A DNA stretch of 37,553 bases from Deltaproteobacteria bacterium (GTDB lineage Bacteria; Myxococcota_A; UBA796; GCA-2862545). The notes beneath the pieces were generated by a model. That model was not told the DNA's origin. It saw only the letters and a program-made list of their open reading frames with translations, and searched no databases. Where the stretch lies: contig SBGP01000117.1 in NCBI GenBank assembly GCA_006226595.1, forward strand, positions 1 to 37,553. The letters are read 5' to 3'. Made by a program: the position numbers and the translations under genes. Each line of letters begins with the position of its first letter. Within the stretch, counting starts at the first letter, position 1. Below are positions 17,408 through 26,984 of this stretch, piece after piece.

Positions 17408-18235
17408 ATGATTCGCATCGGTCGCTACAACACCCTGCGCGTGAACAGCCTCGCGGACGCGGGCGCCTTCCTCGGCGATGGCGACGACGAGGTGCTGCTG
17501 CTCGCCGACGAAGTGCCCGAGGGCACCGAGGTCGGCGCGCGCCTCCGGGTCTTCGTGTACGTCGACACCGACGACATCCCCGTGGCAACCACCGTGAAGC
17601 CGCTGGCCACCGTGGGCCAGTTCGCGTTCCTCGAGGTGGTCGATACCTTCGAGCACGGCGCCTTCGTCGACTGGGGTCTCGACAAGGACCTGCTCGTGCC
17701 GATCAAGGAGCAGCAGGAGCCGCTCGAGGTCGGCGATCGGCGGGTGTTCTACATCGACGTGCACGAGCGCACGAACCGGCTGATCGCGAGCCAGCGCCTT
17801 GGCCGGCACTTCGACTACGAGCCCGACCACTTCAAGCCCAACCATCAGGTCCAGGCGATGGTGTACGGCTTCCACGATGCGGGCGTGAACTTCGTCGTCG
17901 ACGGCAAGTATCGGGGGCTGGCGTACCACAACGAGGTCTACCGGGAGCTCGCGGTGGGCGAGGTGGTCACCGCCTGGGTCAAGGAAGTACGCGAGGACGG
18001 TCGCCTGGATCTGAGCCTGCAGCGCCTCGGTCGTGGCGCCGCTCTCGACGCGCGGGACGTGATCCTCGAGGCCCTCGAGGCTGCTGGCGGCTTCCTGCCC
18101 TTGCACGACAAGTCGAGTCCCGACGCGATCCGCGACGCGCTCGCGATGAGCAAGGGCACGTTCAAGAAGGCCATCGGCGCGCTCTACCGGGAACGTCGCA
18201 TTTCGCTCGAACGTGGAGGCATTCGCCTCAGCTGA
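17408..18235 (+). CDS. CvfB-like S1-domain RNA-binding protein
   Basis: 275 residues. Matches the CvfB/YitL family: S1-like OB folds with FAFLEVVDTFEHGAFVDWGLDKDLLVP, then RRVFYIDVHERTNRLIASQRLG, MVYGFHDAGVNFVVDGKYRGL, and a C-terminal winged-helix part MSKGTFKKAIGALYRERRI. In Staphylococcus the family affects virulence gene expression and binds RNA; the role here is not known. ATG 35 bp after nfu, with GGGGGA as a weak SD; the next gene starts 27 bp after its stop. The three may form one transcript. Confidence 0.85.
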   Translation: MIRIGRYNTLRVNSLADAGAFLGDGDDEVLLLADEVPEGTEVGARLRVFVYVDTDDIPVATTVKPLATVGQFAFLEVVDTFEHGAFVDWGLDKDLLVPIKEQQEPLEVGDRRVFYIDVHERTNRLIASQRLGRHFDYEPDHFKPNHQVQAMVYGFHDAGVNFVVDGKYRGLAYHNEVYRELAVGEVVTAWVKEVREDGRLDLSLQRLGRGAALDARDVILEALEAAGGFLPLHDKSSPDAIRDALAMSKGTFKKAIGALYRERRISLERGGIRLS

Positions 18236-18262
18236 GCTATGAAGCCTCGCGCCGGAGGCAGC

Positions 18263-19075
18263 ATGCGTGACATCGGACACATCGGGCACACCCGCGAACT
18301 TCCCGAGAAGCCCCACGGGTACGGCCCGAACGTGCACATCCTCGACGACGCGGTGGCGTTCACGCTGCTCGCCCGCCTGTGCGAGGGCAAGACCGCACAG
18401 CCGGACTTCAACCGCATCATCCGGGTGCTCTACGAGCGCCTGCTCGACGCGGTGCTGGTCTCCGTGATGCCGCGTGCCGAGCGCACGGTGGTCACCCGCA
18501 TGGCCGCCGAGACCTCGCGGGCTCGCGCCGAGATGGAGGTCCTCGACCCCAACCAGCGCGTGGTGATCGTCGACGTCATTCGCGGCGGCATCCTCCCGGG
18601 TGCGGTGTGCTTCGACCGGCTCAACGACCTGCTCGATCCCGACGTGGTACGGCAGGACCACCTCCTCGCCGCCCGCGTCGCAGCAGCGGATGGCTCGGTC
18701 TCCGGTACCGACATTCCGGGCGGCAAGATCGGGGGTGACATCGAGGATGTGGTGCTCATGCTCCCGGATCCGATGGCGGCCACGGGCTCGACGCTGGATG
18801 CGGTGCTCGCGCACTACCGGGACAAGGTCGACGGCACGCCGCGCGCGATCGTCGCCATGCACGTGATCGTCACCCCCGAGTACCTGTCGCTGGTCCGCGA
18901 AAAGCATCCCGAGGTCCAGGTGTTCGCCCTGCGCGTGGACCGTGGACTGTCCGATGCCGAGGTGCTCGCGATGGCGCCCGGGGCCTCGCGCGACGAGCGG
19001 GCCCTCACCGACCACGGCTACATCGTGCCGGGCGGCGGCGGCTTCGGGGAGCTGCTCAACAACTCCTGGGTGTGA
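18263..19075 (+). CDS. Uracil phosphoribosyltransferase-like protein
   Basis: 270 residues from the ATG preceded by GGAGG (an ATG at 18239 lies upstream without an SD). PRTase fold: RAEMEVLDPNQRVVIVDVIRG, PRPP loop VVLMLPDPMAATGSTLDAVL, and C-terminal YIVPGGGGFGELLNN. UPRTases usually have GDAGDRxFG at the last site, which binds uracil; here it is GGGFGELL, so the base specificity may differ. The N-terminus (GYGPNVHILDDAVAFTLLARL) aligns with the HPLVQHKLTLLR part of Upp. The family makes UMP from uracil and PRPP in pyrimidine salvage. About 60 residues longer than E. coli Upp. Confidence 0.75.
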   Translation: MRDIGHIGHTRELPEKPHGYGPNVHILDDAVAFTLLARLCEGKTAQPDFNRIIRVLYERLLDAVLVSVMPRAERTVVTRMAAETSRARAEMEVLDPNQRVVIVDVIRGGILPGAVCFDRLNDLLDPDVVRQDHLLAARVAAADGSVSGTDIPGGKIGGDIEDVVLMLPDPMAATGSTLDAVLAHYRDKVDGTPRAIVAMHVIVTPEYLSLVREKHPEVQVFALRVDRGLSDAEVLAMAPGASRDERALTDHGYIVPGGGGFGELLNNSWV

Positions 19076-19127
19076 GATCGCACAGGGCGCGATCGCATTC
19101 GAGCGGCCTGTAGAGCGGATCCGGATC

Positions 19128-19152
19128 AAAAATAGAACGTGTTCTACTTTTT
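19128..19152. promoter_or_regulatory. Inverted repeat, KstR/TetR-like operator
   Basis: The core TAGAACGTGTTCTA (19133-19146) fits the published KstR consensus TNNAACNNGTTNNA. The arms extend with A/T runs to 25 bp with a single mismatch. It lies 58 bp before the acyltransferase ATG in the AT-rich part of an otherwise GC-rich intergenic region, probably over the promoter. TetR-family repressors of lipid metabolism use such sites; the regulator itself is not in this window. Confidence 0.6.
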
Positions 19153-19210
19153 CGCTGGCGCGCGTCAGTGAAACGGGTCACCTTGTGGATGTTCCCGCCC
19201 GGAGTGCCTC

Positions 19211-20188
19211 ATGTCCGTTCGTCCGCAGAGCCGTTGGTTGCAGTGGAAGCAGTCCCGCGCCGACCGAGAGTGGGGCTCGAACCCCGAGGACCTCGATCTG
19301 GACCTGGTGATGGACCTCGCGGGCAAGCTTCGTCCGCTGTTCCATGAGGACAAGGCGTACTTCCGGACCGAGGTCAGCGGCTGGGAGAACCTGCCCGAGC
19401 CCGGCGCACTGCTCATCGCCAACCACTCGGGCGGCACGACGATTCCCGACGTCTGGGGGCTCGGCGAGGCCTGGTACAGCCACTTCGGCCGTGAGCGTCC
19501 CATCCACGCACTGGCCCACGAGATGGTGTTCGCCCTCGACGGCACCGCGAAGTTCTTCGCCCAGCGCGGCATCCTGCGGGCCAACCGCGAGAACGCGCGG
19601 CGCATCCTCCACGAGCACAAGCGCGATCTGCTGGTGCTGCCCGGTGGCGACCTCGACACCTGGCGGCCGTGGAAGGACCGGTACAAGGTCTGCTTCTCGG
19701 GTCGCAAGGGCTACGCGGCCACCGCCATTCGCAACCAGGTTGCGGTGGTGCCCATCGCGCACGCCGGCGCGCACGACACGCTGGTGGTGCTGAGCGATGG
19801 CCGTCGCCTCGCCAAGCGCCTTCACTTCCCCGAGCTGTTCCGCGCCCACATCTTCCCGGTGCACCTGTCCTTCCCGTACGGTCTGGGCGTTGGCCCCGTT
19901 CCGCACCTGCCGCCCCCGACCCGGCTGCGCTACCGCATCGGCAAGCCCATCCGTCCGCCCGTGCTTCGCGAGGGCGAGGAGATCACGCCGCGTATGGTCG
20001 ACGACTTCGACTTCCGCGTGCGCCGTGCGCTACAGGACGAGCTCGACGTGCTCCGCGACGAAGCGGATGGCGTGCTCGACCGCGTGGAGCATGCGGTGAA
20101 GAAGGCCCGCGGTCGCCTGCGGCTGGTACGTCGCCGGCTCCGTGAGGGCTCGGAGGAGGTGGCGGTTCTCGCCGCCGCCGCGAAGTAG
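19211..20188 (+). CDS. Lysophospholipid acyltransferase (PlsC/LPLAT family)
   Basis: 325 residues, ATG with GGAG upstream. Acyltransferase motif I is ALLIANHSGGTTIPD (Asn71-His72, Asp80); the strict HX4D is not met, but NHSGG is typical of the MGAT-like LPLAT group. RGILRANREN is motif II, LVLPGGDLDTWRPW (PGG at 144-146) is motif III and VAVVPIAHAGAHD is motif IV. No clear membrane helix was seen. It would transfer an acyl group to a lysolipid, glycerol-phosphate or other alcohol at the inner membrane. The C-terminal 60 residues are charged helix. The operator-like repeat upstream suggests lipid-responsive control. Confidence 0.85.
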   Translation: MSVRPQSRWLQWKQSRADREWGSNPEDLDLDLVMDLAGKLRPLFHEDKAYFRTEVSGWENLPEPGALLIANHSGGTTIPDVWGLGEAWYSHFGRERPIHALAHEMVFALDGTAKFFAQRGILRANRENARRILHEHKRDLLVLPGGDLDTWRPWKDRYKVCFSGRKGYAATAIRNQVAVVPIAHAGAHDTLVVLSDGRRLAKRLHFPELFRAHIFPVHLSFPYGLGVGPVPHLPPPTRLRYRIGKPIRPPVLREGEEITPRMVDDFDFRVRRALQDELDVLRDEADGVLDRVEHAVKKARGRLRLVRRRLREGSEEVAVLAAAAK

Positions 20189-20211
20189 TCGCTTACGACG
20201 TAAGCTTCGCG
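20179..20211. terminator. Long inverted repeat between convergent genes
   Basis: GCTTACG-A-CGTAAGC (20191-20205) is a perfect 7-bp palindrome. An outer pair CGCGAAG (20179-20185) and CTTCGCG (20205-20211) surrounds it. The repeat covers both stop codons of the acyltransferase and the oxoprolinase-type gene. No T tract follows on either side, so a bidirectional terminator is plausible but not certain. Confidence 0.45.
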
Positions 20212-23200
20212 CCGAAGCCACCGCCGCCAGGCGTATGGACACGCACGGCGTCGCCGGCATCGAGGTCGATGGGTGCGCCGCTCCAGGCTTGCCACTGCCC
20301 GCTGCGTCGGACAGCGTCTTCGCCCGGCAGACCGGGGTCGCCGCCGTCCAGTCCCGGTGCGCCTGTGTGTCGACGGGTCGCGAGCAGGGCCGCGGTGCCG
20401 GGGCGCGTGAGCTCCACCTCGCGGATCAGGCCGTCCCCACCGGGGTGAAGCCCATCTCCGCCGCTGTGGGGACGACGCGCGAAGCGTCGCAGGCGCAGGG
20501 GGAGGCGGGTCTCGAGGATCTCCGGATCGGTGGCTCGGGTGTTGGTCATGTGCACCTGCCGCGCGCTTGCACCCGGACCGCGCGCTGAGGCGCCGGTGCC
20601 GCCACCCAGGGTCTCGTACAGCGACCAGCCGTCCCCGCCGAGGGTCAGGTTGTTCATGGTGCCTTGCGAAGCCGCTCGGCTCCCCGCGGCGCGAAGCACG
20701 AGGTCGACGAGACGCATCGAGGTCTCGACATTGCCGCCGGCGACGGCGGCGTGGGGAGGCGGATCGAGCAGCGAGACCGACGGCACCCGAATCGCGACGT
20801 GGCGCAGCGCACCCTCGTTCAGCGGAATCGGCTCGTCGACGAGCACGCGCAGGGCATACAGCACCGCCGCCCGGCTCACGGCTCGTGGGGCGTTGAGGTT
20901 GCCGGCATGCGGGCCGCCGGTGCCCTCGAAGTCGACCACGAGGGTGGTCCCTTCGCGGTGAAGCCGAACCTTCATCGGGATGCCGTCCACGCGGTCCTCG
21001 GCGTGTCCGTGTTCGAGCGAGGCAAGGCGACGCTGCACCGCCTCGGAGGCGACGTCGAGCAGGTGAGCCATCCACGTGGAGACGACCTCGGGGGCGGCGA
21101 GGTCGCGGAGCGCGCGGGCGGCGTGGTGGTTCGCGGCGATCTGGGCCTCGAGGTCGGCGCGTACAGTGTAAACGTCGCGCGAGGCGTCCAATATGGGGAG
21201 CTCGACGAGTGCGCCGTCAACCAGCAGTGGCACGTGTCGGGCGACAAAGCCTTCCTCGTCGAGGCGTTGGCTGTGGGGCGGCATCGAGCCGGGTGTGCTG
21301 CCACCGACGTCGACGTGATGCCCGCGGTTGGCGACGAACCAACGCTCGCCGCCAGCGTGGACCGCGGTGACCACCGTGAGATCCGGCAGGTGCGAGCCCC
21401 CGGCGGCGGGATCGTTGCATAGCCATGCCTGGCCGGGCTCGGGGTTCGGGTGATGTCGAAGCAGGTCGCGCACCGTCTCGCCCATGGCGCCAAGGTGCAC
21501 GGGGATGTGAGGCGCGTTCGCGATCAGCCGGCCCTCGCCGTCGAACACCGCACAGGAGAAGTCCAGGCGTTCGCGGATGTTCACGCTGCGCGCCAGTCGC
21601 TGCAGCACCGCGCCCGCTTGCTCGGCGATCGCCATGAACCGGCTCGACCACAGCGCGACACCGTAAGGGGTGCGCTTGGTCGGTACCTCCGTGGCAAGGA
21701 CCGCGTCCGTGCGCTCGACTAACAGAAGGCCATTGCGCTCGTCGGCGACCCAACCGGCGGGAATCGCGATGGTCGTGGTGGGAAGTCGCAGCACGTCGGG
21801 GCCGTGCACGGGCGCAGTTAGGCCGAAGCCACCCGGTGGCGGTGCGGCCTGCTCCGGGGCGAGCGTGCGAACCCTCACGTTGACGACTTCGAGCTCGGAC
21901 TTACGCTGGAAGCCGTACCGCTGCAGGTGCGCCCGCGCGAACGCCGATCGCAGCTCGGTCAGGTTGCCTCCCGAGACCTCGAGCGCGTGGTCCGTGCCGG
22001 GGTGACGAAGCTCCACGGTGCACAGGGTCACGCCGAGGTCGGGCAGTTCGTCGCGAAGTGCGTCCCAGGCCTCGGTGATGGGGGCCATCGACGTCAGTGG
22101 CTGCCACAGCGCCCGCACGGCCGTGGCGCCGCGACGCGCGAGGCTCTGGCCCCACGCACAGAGCACGGCGGCACAGGGATGGACGAGGACCGTGCGGATG
22201 CCGAGCTTCTCGGCGACCCTCGCGGCGTGCTGGCCCGCGGCGCCACCGTAGGAGACCAGCGCATGGTCGCGGAGGTCCGCACCGCGCTGGGTGGCGAGGG
22301 TGCGTACCGCCGCCGCCATCTGGTCCCTCGCGACCTCGAGGAAGGCCTCGGCTTCGCCCGGCAGGCTTACAGCAGAAGCGTCGAGGGGAGGGGAGAACGC
22401 CTCGGCGTCGACGAGCCCGACCGCGAGGGCGGCATCGGTGAGGGTCGGGGGGCCGCCGCGCCCGTAGCACTGCGGTCCTGGGTGGGCACCCGCCGAGCGT
22501 GGTCCGACCGAGAGCCGCAGCCCGTCGTTCGCGAGGATCGAGCCTCCCCCGGCGGCGATGGTGAGCACCTCGAGGATGGGCCGACGCACGCGCACTCCGG
22601 CGACTCGAACCTCCCCCTCCCGGCGAGGCAGTTCGCCCTGCTCGACACGGCACACGTCGGTGGAGGTGCCGCCCATGTCGAGGCCGACGGCCGCCCGAAA
22701 CCCGGCGAGCGCGGCAATGGCGGACACCGCGAGCACCCCTCCCGCTGGGCCGGAGAGCACGGCGTCGGGCGCGCGGAGCTGTCGCCACGGCACGAGGGTC
22801 CCGTCCGAGCGGATGGCGGTTGCGGCTTCGGGAAGGTTGTCGCGCGCCAGAGCACCGTGGAGCACGGGAGTGATCGCCGCGTCGACCAGCGTGGTCTCGA
22901 TGCGAGCGAGGTAGCCTCGCTCGGGTGCCTGCGCGTGTCCGAGGCTCACGAACAGGTCCGGGTGTCGCGCCCGCAGCACCTCCGCGACTCGGAGCTCATG
23001 GCTCGGGTTGGCGCCCGAGTGGAGGAGTGCGATGGCGACCGAGGCGAAGCCCGAGAGGTCGGGGATTTCGCCCAGGGCATCGAGCTCCTCGCCGTTCGCG
23101 TCCAGGCGACCGTCGACCTCGAAGACGGCGTCGCACAGAGGGTCTGGCCAGCGAGCGTCGGGGTCGAAGAGCTCCGGGCGGGCCATGTCGCCGATGTGCA

Positions 23201-23429
23201 CGAGATCGGCGAAGCCGCGGGTGACGAGCAGGGCGGTCCGCACACCGCGGCGCTCTAGCAGGGCGTTGGTCGCGACCGTGGTCCCGAAGCACAGATCGCC
23301 CTCGGCGAGGTCGCCGATGACCGCCGCGTCCGAGGGCACCTTGCGCACCCGCAGCCCCTCGTCGTCGAGGACCACTACATCGGTGAAGGTGCCGCCGCGG
23401 TCGACCCAGGTGCGCATGGTTCCCTGCAT
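20193..23429 (-). CDS. Fused hydantoinase A/B (5-oxoprolinase-type) enzyme
   Basis: 1078 residues. The N-terminal HyuA half has [13 protein letters not shown] (ATP phosphate-binding), [16 protein letters not shown], then [15 protein letters not shown] and [11 protein letters not shown]. The C-terminal HyuB half runs from about residue 580, with [27 protein letters not shown], then [14 protein letters not shown] and the final [15 protein letters not shown]. 5-oxoprolinase and N-methylhydantoinase use ATP to open lactam or hydantoin rings; eukaryotic and some bacterial enzymes are fused like this. The substrate cannot be read from sequence. The protein is shorter than typical 1250-1290-residue oxoprolinases. 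Two in-frame ATGs (23429 and 23417) are possible; AGGGA lies close before the second. Confidence 0.85.
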   Translation of the reverse strand: MQGTMRTWVDRGGTFTDVVVLDDEGLRVRKVPSDAAVIGDLAEGDLCFGTTVATNALLERRGVRTALLVTRGFADLVHIGDMARPELFDPDARWPDPLCDAVFEVDGRLDANGEELDALGEIPDLSGFASVAIALLHSGANPSHELRVAEVLRARHPDLFVSLGHAQAPERGYLARIETTLVDAAITPVLHGALARDNLPEAATAIRSDGTLVPWRQLRAPDAVLSGPAGGVLAVSAIAALAGFRAAVGLDMGGTSTDVCRVEQGELPRREGEVRVAGVRVRRPILEVLTIAAGGGSILANDGLRLSVGPRSAGAHPGPQCYGRGGPPTLTDAALAVGLVDAEAFSPPLDASAVSLPGEAEAFLEVARDQMAAAVRTLATQRGADLRDHALVSYGGAAGQHAARVAEKLGIRTVLVHPCAAVLCAWGQSLARRGATAVRALWQPLTSMAPITEAWDALRDELPDLGVTLCTVELRHPGTDHALEVSGGNLTELRSAFARAHLQRYGFQRKSELEVVNVRVRTLAPEQAAPPPGGFGLTAPVHGPDVLRLPTTTIAIPAGWVADERNGLLLVERTDAVLATEVPTKRTPYGVALWSSRFMAIAEQAGAVLQRLARSVNIRERLDFSCAVFDGEGRLIANAPHIPVHLGAMGETVRDLLRHHPNPEPGQAWLCNDPAAGGSHLPDLTVVTAVHAGGERWFVANRGHHVDVGGSTPGSMPPHSQRLDEEGFVARHVPLLVDGALVELPILDASRDVYTVRADLEAQIAANHHAARALRDLAAPEVVSTWMAHLLDVASEAVQRRLASLEHGHAEDRVDGIPMKVRLHREGTTLVVDFEGTGGPHAGNLNAPRAVSRAAVLYALRVLVDEPIPLNEGALRHVAIRVPSVSLLDPPPHAAVAGGNVETSMRLVDLVLRAAGSRAASQGTMNNLTLGGDGWSLYETLGGGTGASARGPGASARQVHMTNTRATDPEILETRLPLRLRRFARRPHSGGDGLHPGGDGLIREVELTRPGTAALLATRRHTGAPGLDGGDPGLPGEDAVRRSGQWQAWSGAPIDLDAGDAVRVHTPGGGGFGAKLTS

Positions 23430-23476
23430 AGCGCACGCGGCCGCGGCGTGTCAGAGTCCTTGTAGATGGAGGAAGC

Positions 23477-24547
23477 ATGCACACGCGCCTGGCGTGGCTC
23501 GGACTGTGGTTGTGTGCCTGCCATGGTGGGTCTTCGGACGTCGTCACCGACAGTGGCGAGACGGGCGAGACCGGTGAGACGGGCGAGACCGGCGAGACGG
23601 CTGAGACCTGTGACGGCATGTGGGTGCGCGGAACCCTGGCGGTGCCGGCGGGCCTGGCCGTGCCGACCGGCGACGTCACCGTGGACCTCGTCGAGGCGGA
23701 GCGTGTGGTCGGCGACCTGATCGAGGGTGACGTGGTCGCGAGCCTCGTGCTCGATCCCCTCACCGCGGGCGTCGATGCGAGCTTCGCCCTGTGTGCGCCC
23801 GCCGTTCCCAGGTCGGCGGATCTGTACACGCTGGACAGCGCTCCCGGCATGAGTCTCGCGACCTACAGCCTTCGTGCCCGCGCGTCGGGCGGCGAGTGGG
23901 TCGGTGCCAGCTGGCCCATGATGCTCACCTGGCTCGAAGGCTCCCTGTCCACCGACCTCATCGACAGCGGTGCCGCTCCCGGGTGGAACGTCCTGCACCT
24001 GCTTCGCGAAGAGGGCGTGCCGTTCACCGACACTACCGACTTCGACTTCGACGCGAACCTCCTCATGCCCGCGACGCCCGTGCTCTCGGGCACCATGGTC
24101 CCGGACCTCTCCGCCCACAGCGACCTGGTGGTCGGCGCGTACAACATCAACCGCATCGCGGACTCCTCGATGGTCACGCCGCCCAACCCGTCCCTTCCCG
24201 GGACGCCGGCCACGTCGACCGGCGCGAGCACCGCGTTCGCGCTCACCCTGGCCTCGCCGCCGCCGGACCACACCGAAGCCTTCGACGGCCTGTTCTACGC
24301 GGAGGCCGGCTACTACATGGTCGGCGTGTGGTCGGACACCAGCGGAGACGAGCGTTGGCAGCCCACCGAAGAGACCATGCACGCGAACTCCACCTCGGCG
24401 ACCCCGGAGCGCTGGCTGTACTTCCTCGAGCCCCTCGACTGGCGGGCCTCGGTGATGGTCGACGCCGGCTGGCCCATGGGCTGGAGCGTCCTCGAGAGCG
24501 GGCAGTACGTGGCCTGGTCCGAGGGGCTGACGCTCGACGCACCCTGA
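23477..24547 (+). CDS. Lipoprotein with TGE-repeat linker, paralogue 1
   Basis: 356 residues. GGAGGAAGC precedes the ATG. The signal ends at LWLCAC (lipid Cys probably 15), then a [18 protein letters not shown] linker and a strand-rich domain that is not recognised. The C-terminal part (FYAEAGYYMVGVWSDTSGDERW, then YFLEPLDWRASV and MGWSVLESGQYVAWSEGL) is clearly related to the next gene. No catalytic motif was found. Expected on the outer membrane. Divergent from the oxoprolinase-type gene, with 47 bp between. Confidence 0.75.
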   Translation: MHTRLAWLGLWLCACHGGSSDVVTDSGETGETGETGETGETAETCDGMWVRGTLAVPAGLAVPTGDVTVDLVEAERVVGDLIEGDVVASLVLDPLTAGVDASFALCAPAVPRSADLYTLDSAPGMSLATYSLRARASGGEWVGASWPMMLTWLEGSLSTDLIDSGAAPGWNVLHLLREEGVPFTDTTDFDFDANLLMPATPVLSGTMVPDLSAHSDLVVGAYNINRIADSSMVTPPNPSLPGTPATSTGASTAFALTLASPPPDHTEAFDGLFYAEAGYYMVGVWSDTSGDERWQPTEETMHANSTSATPERWLYFLEPLDWRASVMVDAGWPMGWSVLESGQYVAWSEGLTLDAP

Positions 24548-24635
24548 TCTCCGGTTTTGTTTTCCGTCCCGCCCGACTCACGGGTCCAAGCGAAGCCACG
24601 CGAGACGTGGCAAGCTCAACGAGACGGAGGACATC

Positions 24636-25739
24636 ATGATCAGGCTCGCGCCCCTTGCGCTGTTGCTCGCCTGCAACGGCGGCACCATCGAGACTACGGA
24701 CACCGGTGAGGGTGTCGACTCGGGTGAGACGGGGGAGACCGGTGAGACGGGACCGCCGCCGTGTGAGCGCTTCGAGATCATCGGCGAGCTCCACGTGCCA
24801 GCGGCGGCGGTGACGCCGTCGAGTGCCGTGACCGTCGACATCGTCGCGATCGACCTCTCCGTGGAGGACATCGGGACCGGCGCGGTGCGCGGTGCCTTCG
24901 ACGTGGGCGTGATCTCCGCGGGTGATCAGCAGGCGTACAGCCTGTGCATCGACGAGACGCCGGTCGAGGCCGACCTCTACGCTCCGGACGACACGAACCC
25001 GACGTTCATGGCGGCGACCTACGTCCTTCGCGCCTTCGAAGACGACGGGGAGGGGAGCGCGACGGCCTGGGTCGGCGCGAGCTTCCCCCAGATCGTCGTG
25101 TATGCGGCCGGCGCACCGCCCCAGGACTGGCTCGACATCGGCGTTACCGAGGGCTGGAACCTGCTCGAGTTCGACTTCGTGAACGAGTCGTTCACCGGGG
25201 AGGCCCTGGCGAACGGGGGTAGCGTCGACATGGACGCCCAGCTGCTGTTCACGCCCAAGGAGGGGCTTCGCGCCTCGGTGATTCCGGATCTCAGCGCCGC
25301 GAGCGCGCCGACGGCCGGTGCGTACAACATCACCAGCCTCATCGACAACACGGTGCCTCCACCGGCGGAGGCCACCCTCGGTGGCACCGCAGTCAGCCTC
25401 GCGACGTCGAACGCCAACATCCAGCTTGATGCGTTCCCGGTGCCGCCCGGTGACCACGTGCACGCGTTCACCGATCTGCCGTATGTCGCGGGCGGGTTCT
25501 ACCAGGTCCTGCTGTGGGACGACACCAACGGCACCGGCACCTACGAGCAGGGCGAGCCGCCGCTCGCGAGCTCGTTCTCCGCGACGCCGGGGCGCGGCAT
25601 GGCGTATCTCGAGGCCCGCGACTGGCGCGCGTCGATCTACACGCTGCAGGGCATCGCGATGGGCTGGAACCTCATCGAGGGCGAAGCCTTCCTCGACTGG
25701 TCGACGGGCGTGGTGCTCGACAACACCGCGGGTCGGTAA
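24636..25739 (+). CDS. Lipoprotein with TGE-repeat linker, paralogue 2
   Basis: 367 residues, GGAGGACATC before the ATG. Lipoprotein signal LAPLALLLAC (Cys13), then [20 protein letters not shown] and the same domain plan as the preceding gene. Shared landmarks are the N-terminal strand ELHVPAAAV versus TLAVPAGLAVP, the middle PDLSAASAPTAGAYNI versus PDLSAHSDLVVGAYNI, and the C-terminal ARDWRASI with MGWNLIEG. This is a tandem duplication that has diverged well beyond the linker. The function is unknown. Confidence 0.75.
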   Translation: MIRLAPLALLLACNGGTIETTDTGEGVDSGETGETGETGPPPCERFEIIGELHVPAAAVTPSSAVTVDIVAIDLSVEDIGTGAVRGAFDVGVISAGDQQAYSLCIDETPVEADLYAPDDTNPTFMAATYVLRAFEDDGEGSATAWVGASFPQIVVYAAGAPPQDWLDIGVTEGWNLLEFDFVNESFTGEALANGGSVDMDAQLLFTPKEGLRASVIPDLSAASAPTAGAYNITSLIDNTVPPPAEATLGGTAVSLATSNANIQLDAFPVPPGDHVHAFTDLPYVAGGFYQVLLWDDTNGTGTYEQGEPPLASSFSATPGRGMAYLEARDWRASIYTLQGIAMGWNLIEGEAFLDWSTGVVLDNTAGR

Positions 25740-25778
25740 CGAACGGGGCGCTCGCGTGACCACTCTCCAGGAGGGCCG

Positions 25779-26444
25779 ATGTGGCGCGTGCTCGGGGTGA
25801 TGCTGGTCGTGGGATGCGGCGGAAACGAGGTGATCTCGCTGGAGACCCGCGACGGGCTTACGCTGTACGCAGACCGCTACCCCGGGGAGGACGGCCGTGC
25901 GGCGGTGCTCCTCCACATGACGCCGGACTGCTGTGACCGCACGGACTGGCCCGCCGCATTCATCGAGAACCTCGGCGCCGAGGGCTACACCGTGATCGTG
26001 CCCGACCGGCGTGGAGCCGGGGACTCCGAGGGGCTCGGCGAGGACGCGTACCTCGGGGACGCGGGACGCTACGATGTGGAGGCCGCGGTGAATGCCGTCG
26101 ATGCGACCACGGAGCTGCTGCTCGTCGGTGCGTCGAACGGCACGACCTCGATGCTCGACTACACCGCCTGGGCGCCCGAGGAGGGCCTTCGCGAGCCCAC
26201 GGGGCTGGCCTTCCTCACCGGGGGCGCCTACACCGAGAACCAGACGCCAATGGGGACCTGGCTGGCCGGCACCCCCGCGGTGTTTGCGTACTCGACCGAC
26301 GAGCGGGCGTGGTCCGTGGAGCAGCTGGCGCTGGATGCGGGAGCCTGGCAGTTCATCGAGGAGCCGGAGGGGGCGCACGGCACGCGGATGTTCGACGCGG
26401 TGCCGGGCTTCGCCGCGGAGCTGGTGGACGCGATCAGCCGCTGA
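25779..26444 (+). CDS. Lipoprotein alpha/beta hydrolase
   Basis: 221 residues. Short lipoprotein signal MLVVGCGG (Cys13), SD GGAGG. The alpha/beta-hydrolase core is visible: VLLHMTPDCCDRTDWPA (oxyanion region), IVPDRRGAGDSEG, nucleophile elbow LLVGASNGTT (Ser119 in GASNG) and a likely catalytic His200 in EGAHGTRMF. The acid is probably Asp174 (STDERAW), by position only. Probable esterase or serine hydrolase anchored at the envelope; the substrate is unknown. Its 3' end overlaps the convergent GNAT gene by 11 bp. Confidence 0.75.
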   Translation: MWRVLGVMLVVGCGGNEVISLETRDGLTLYADRYPGEDGRAAVLLHMTPDCCDRTDWPAAFIENLGAEGYTVIVPDRRGAGDSEGLGEDAYLGDAGRYDVEAAVNAVDATTELLLVGASNGTTSMLDYTAWAPEEGLREPTGLAFLTGGAYTENQTPMGTWLAGTPAVFAYSTDERAWSVEQLALDAGAWQFIEEPEGAHGTRMFDAVPGFAAELVDAISR

Positions 26445-26964
26445 TCATGCGGTGGTGTGGGCCGACGCGCTCGATGACGAACCCGTCTCCCTGCACGTCC
26501 CACCCCTGCTTCTCGTAGAAGGGCAGGGCGGTGTCGCGGGCGTTGCACCACAGGGGCTCGCCCACGGCCTTGCGGATGCCCGTGAGCAGCTCGGCGCCGA
26601 GGCCCTTGCCCTGGTGCTCCGGCGCTACGGCCATGCCGCGCAGTTGCAGCCCTGGGCCCTCGCCGTCGGGGTAGGGACGACGCATCACCGTCGCCACGGC
26701 GACGACCTCGCCGGCCCAGCGGAGCAGGAAGTGCCGTGCCTCGTCGTCGCCGTCCCACACCGCATCCTCGAGCGGACGTCCCTCGCGGAGCACGCGATGA
26801 CGCAGCGGCCGGATCGCCTCGACCGGGGCTTCCTCGAAGCGCGGCGGCGTGCTCACGAGACCCAGGGCGCGCAGCGGCGCGAGAAAGATGGCCTCGACCA
26901 GCCCGCGAAGGAGCTCACCGAAGACCTCGGTGAAGAAGGCGGCGACGACATCGGACAGCGCCAT
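26434..26964 (-). CDS. GNAT-family N-acetyltransferase
   Basis: 176 residues. The C-terminal two thirds show a GNAT domain: RHRVLREGRPLEDAVWDGDD, HFLLRWAGEVVAVATVMRR, LQLRGMAVAPEHQGKGLGAELL with the acetyl-CoA loop QGKGLG, and the closing PFYEKQGWDVQGDGFVIE. The first 40 residues form an extra hydrophobic helix (VVAAFFTEVFGELLRGLVEAIFLAPL) that is unusual for the family and might be membrane-associated. It acetylates an unknown amine. The ATG is 20 bp downstream of the MORN gene's stop, possibly co-transcribed with it. Confidence 0.8.
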   Translation of the reverse strand: MALSDVVAAFFTEVFGELLRGLVEAIFLAPLRALGLVSTPPRFEEAPVEAIRPLRHRVLREGRPLEDAVWDGDDEARHFLLRWAGEVVAVATVMRRPYPDGEGPGLQLRGMAVAPEHQGKGLGAELLTGIRKAVGEPLWCNARDTALPFYEKQGWDVQGDGFVIERVGPHHRMISG

Positions 26965-26984
26965 CGGTCACGGGCGGCCGAGCA

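Noticed and set aside
16425-17588. N-terminal extension of the 599-residue protein
   Set aside because: The frame stays open opposite the nfu gene but is low in motif content, and the ATG at 16424 begins plausible protein text.
23560-23610. TGE repeat considered as a CRISPR or mobile-element terminal repeat
   Set aside because: It is a continuous in-frame coding repeat without spacers.
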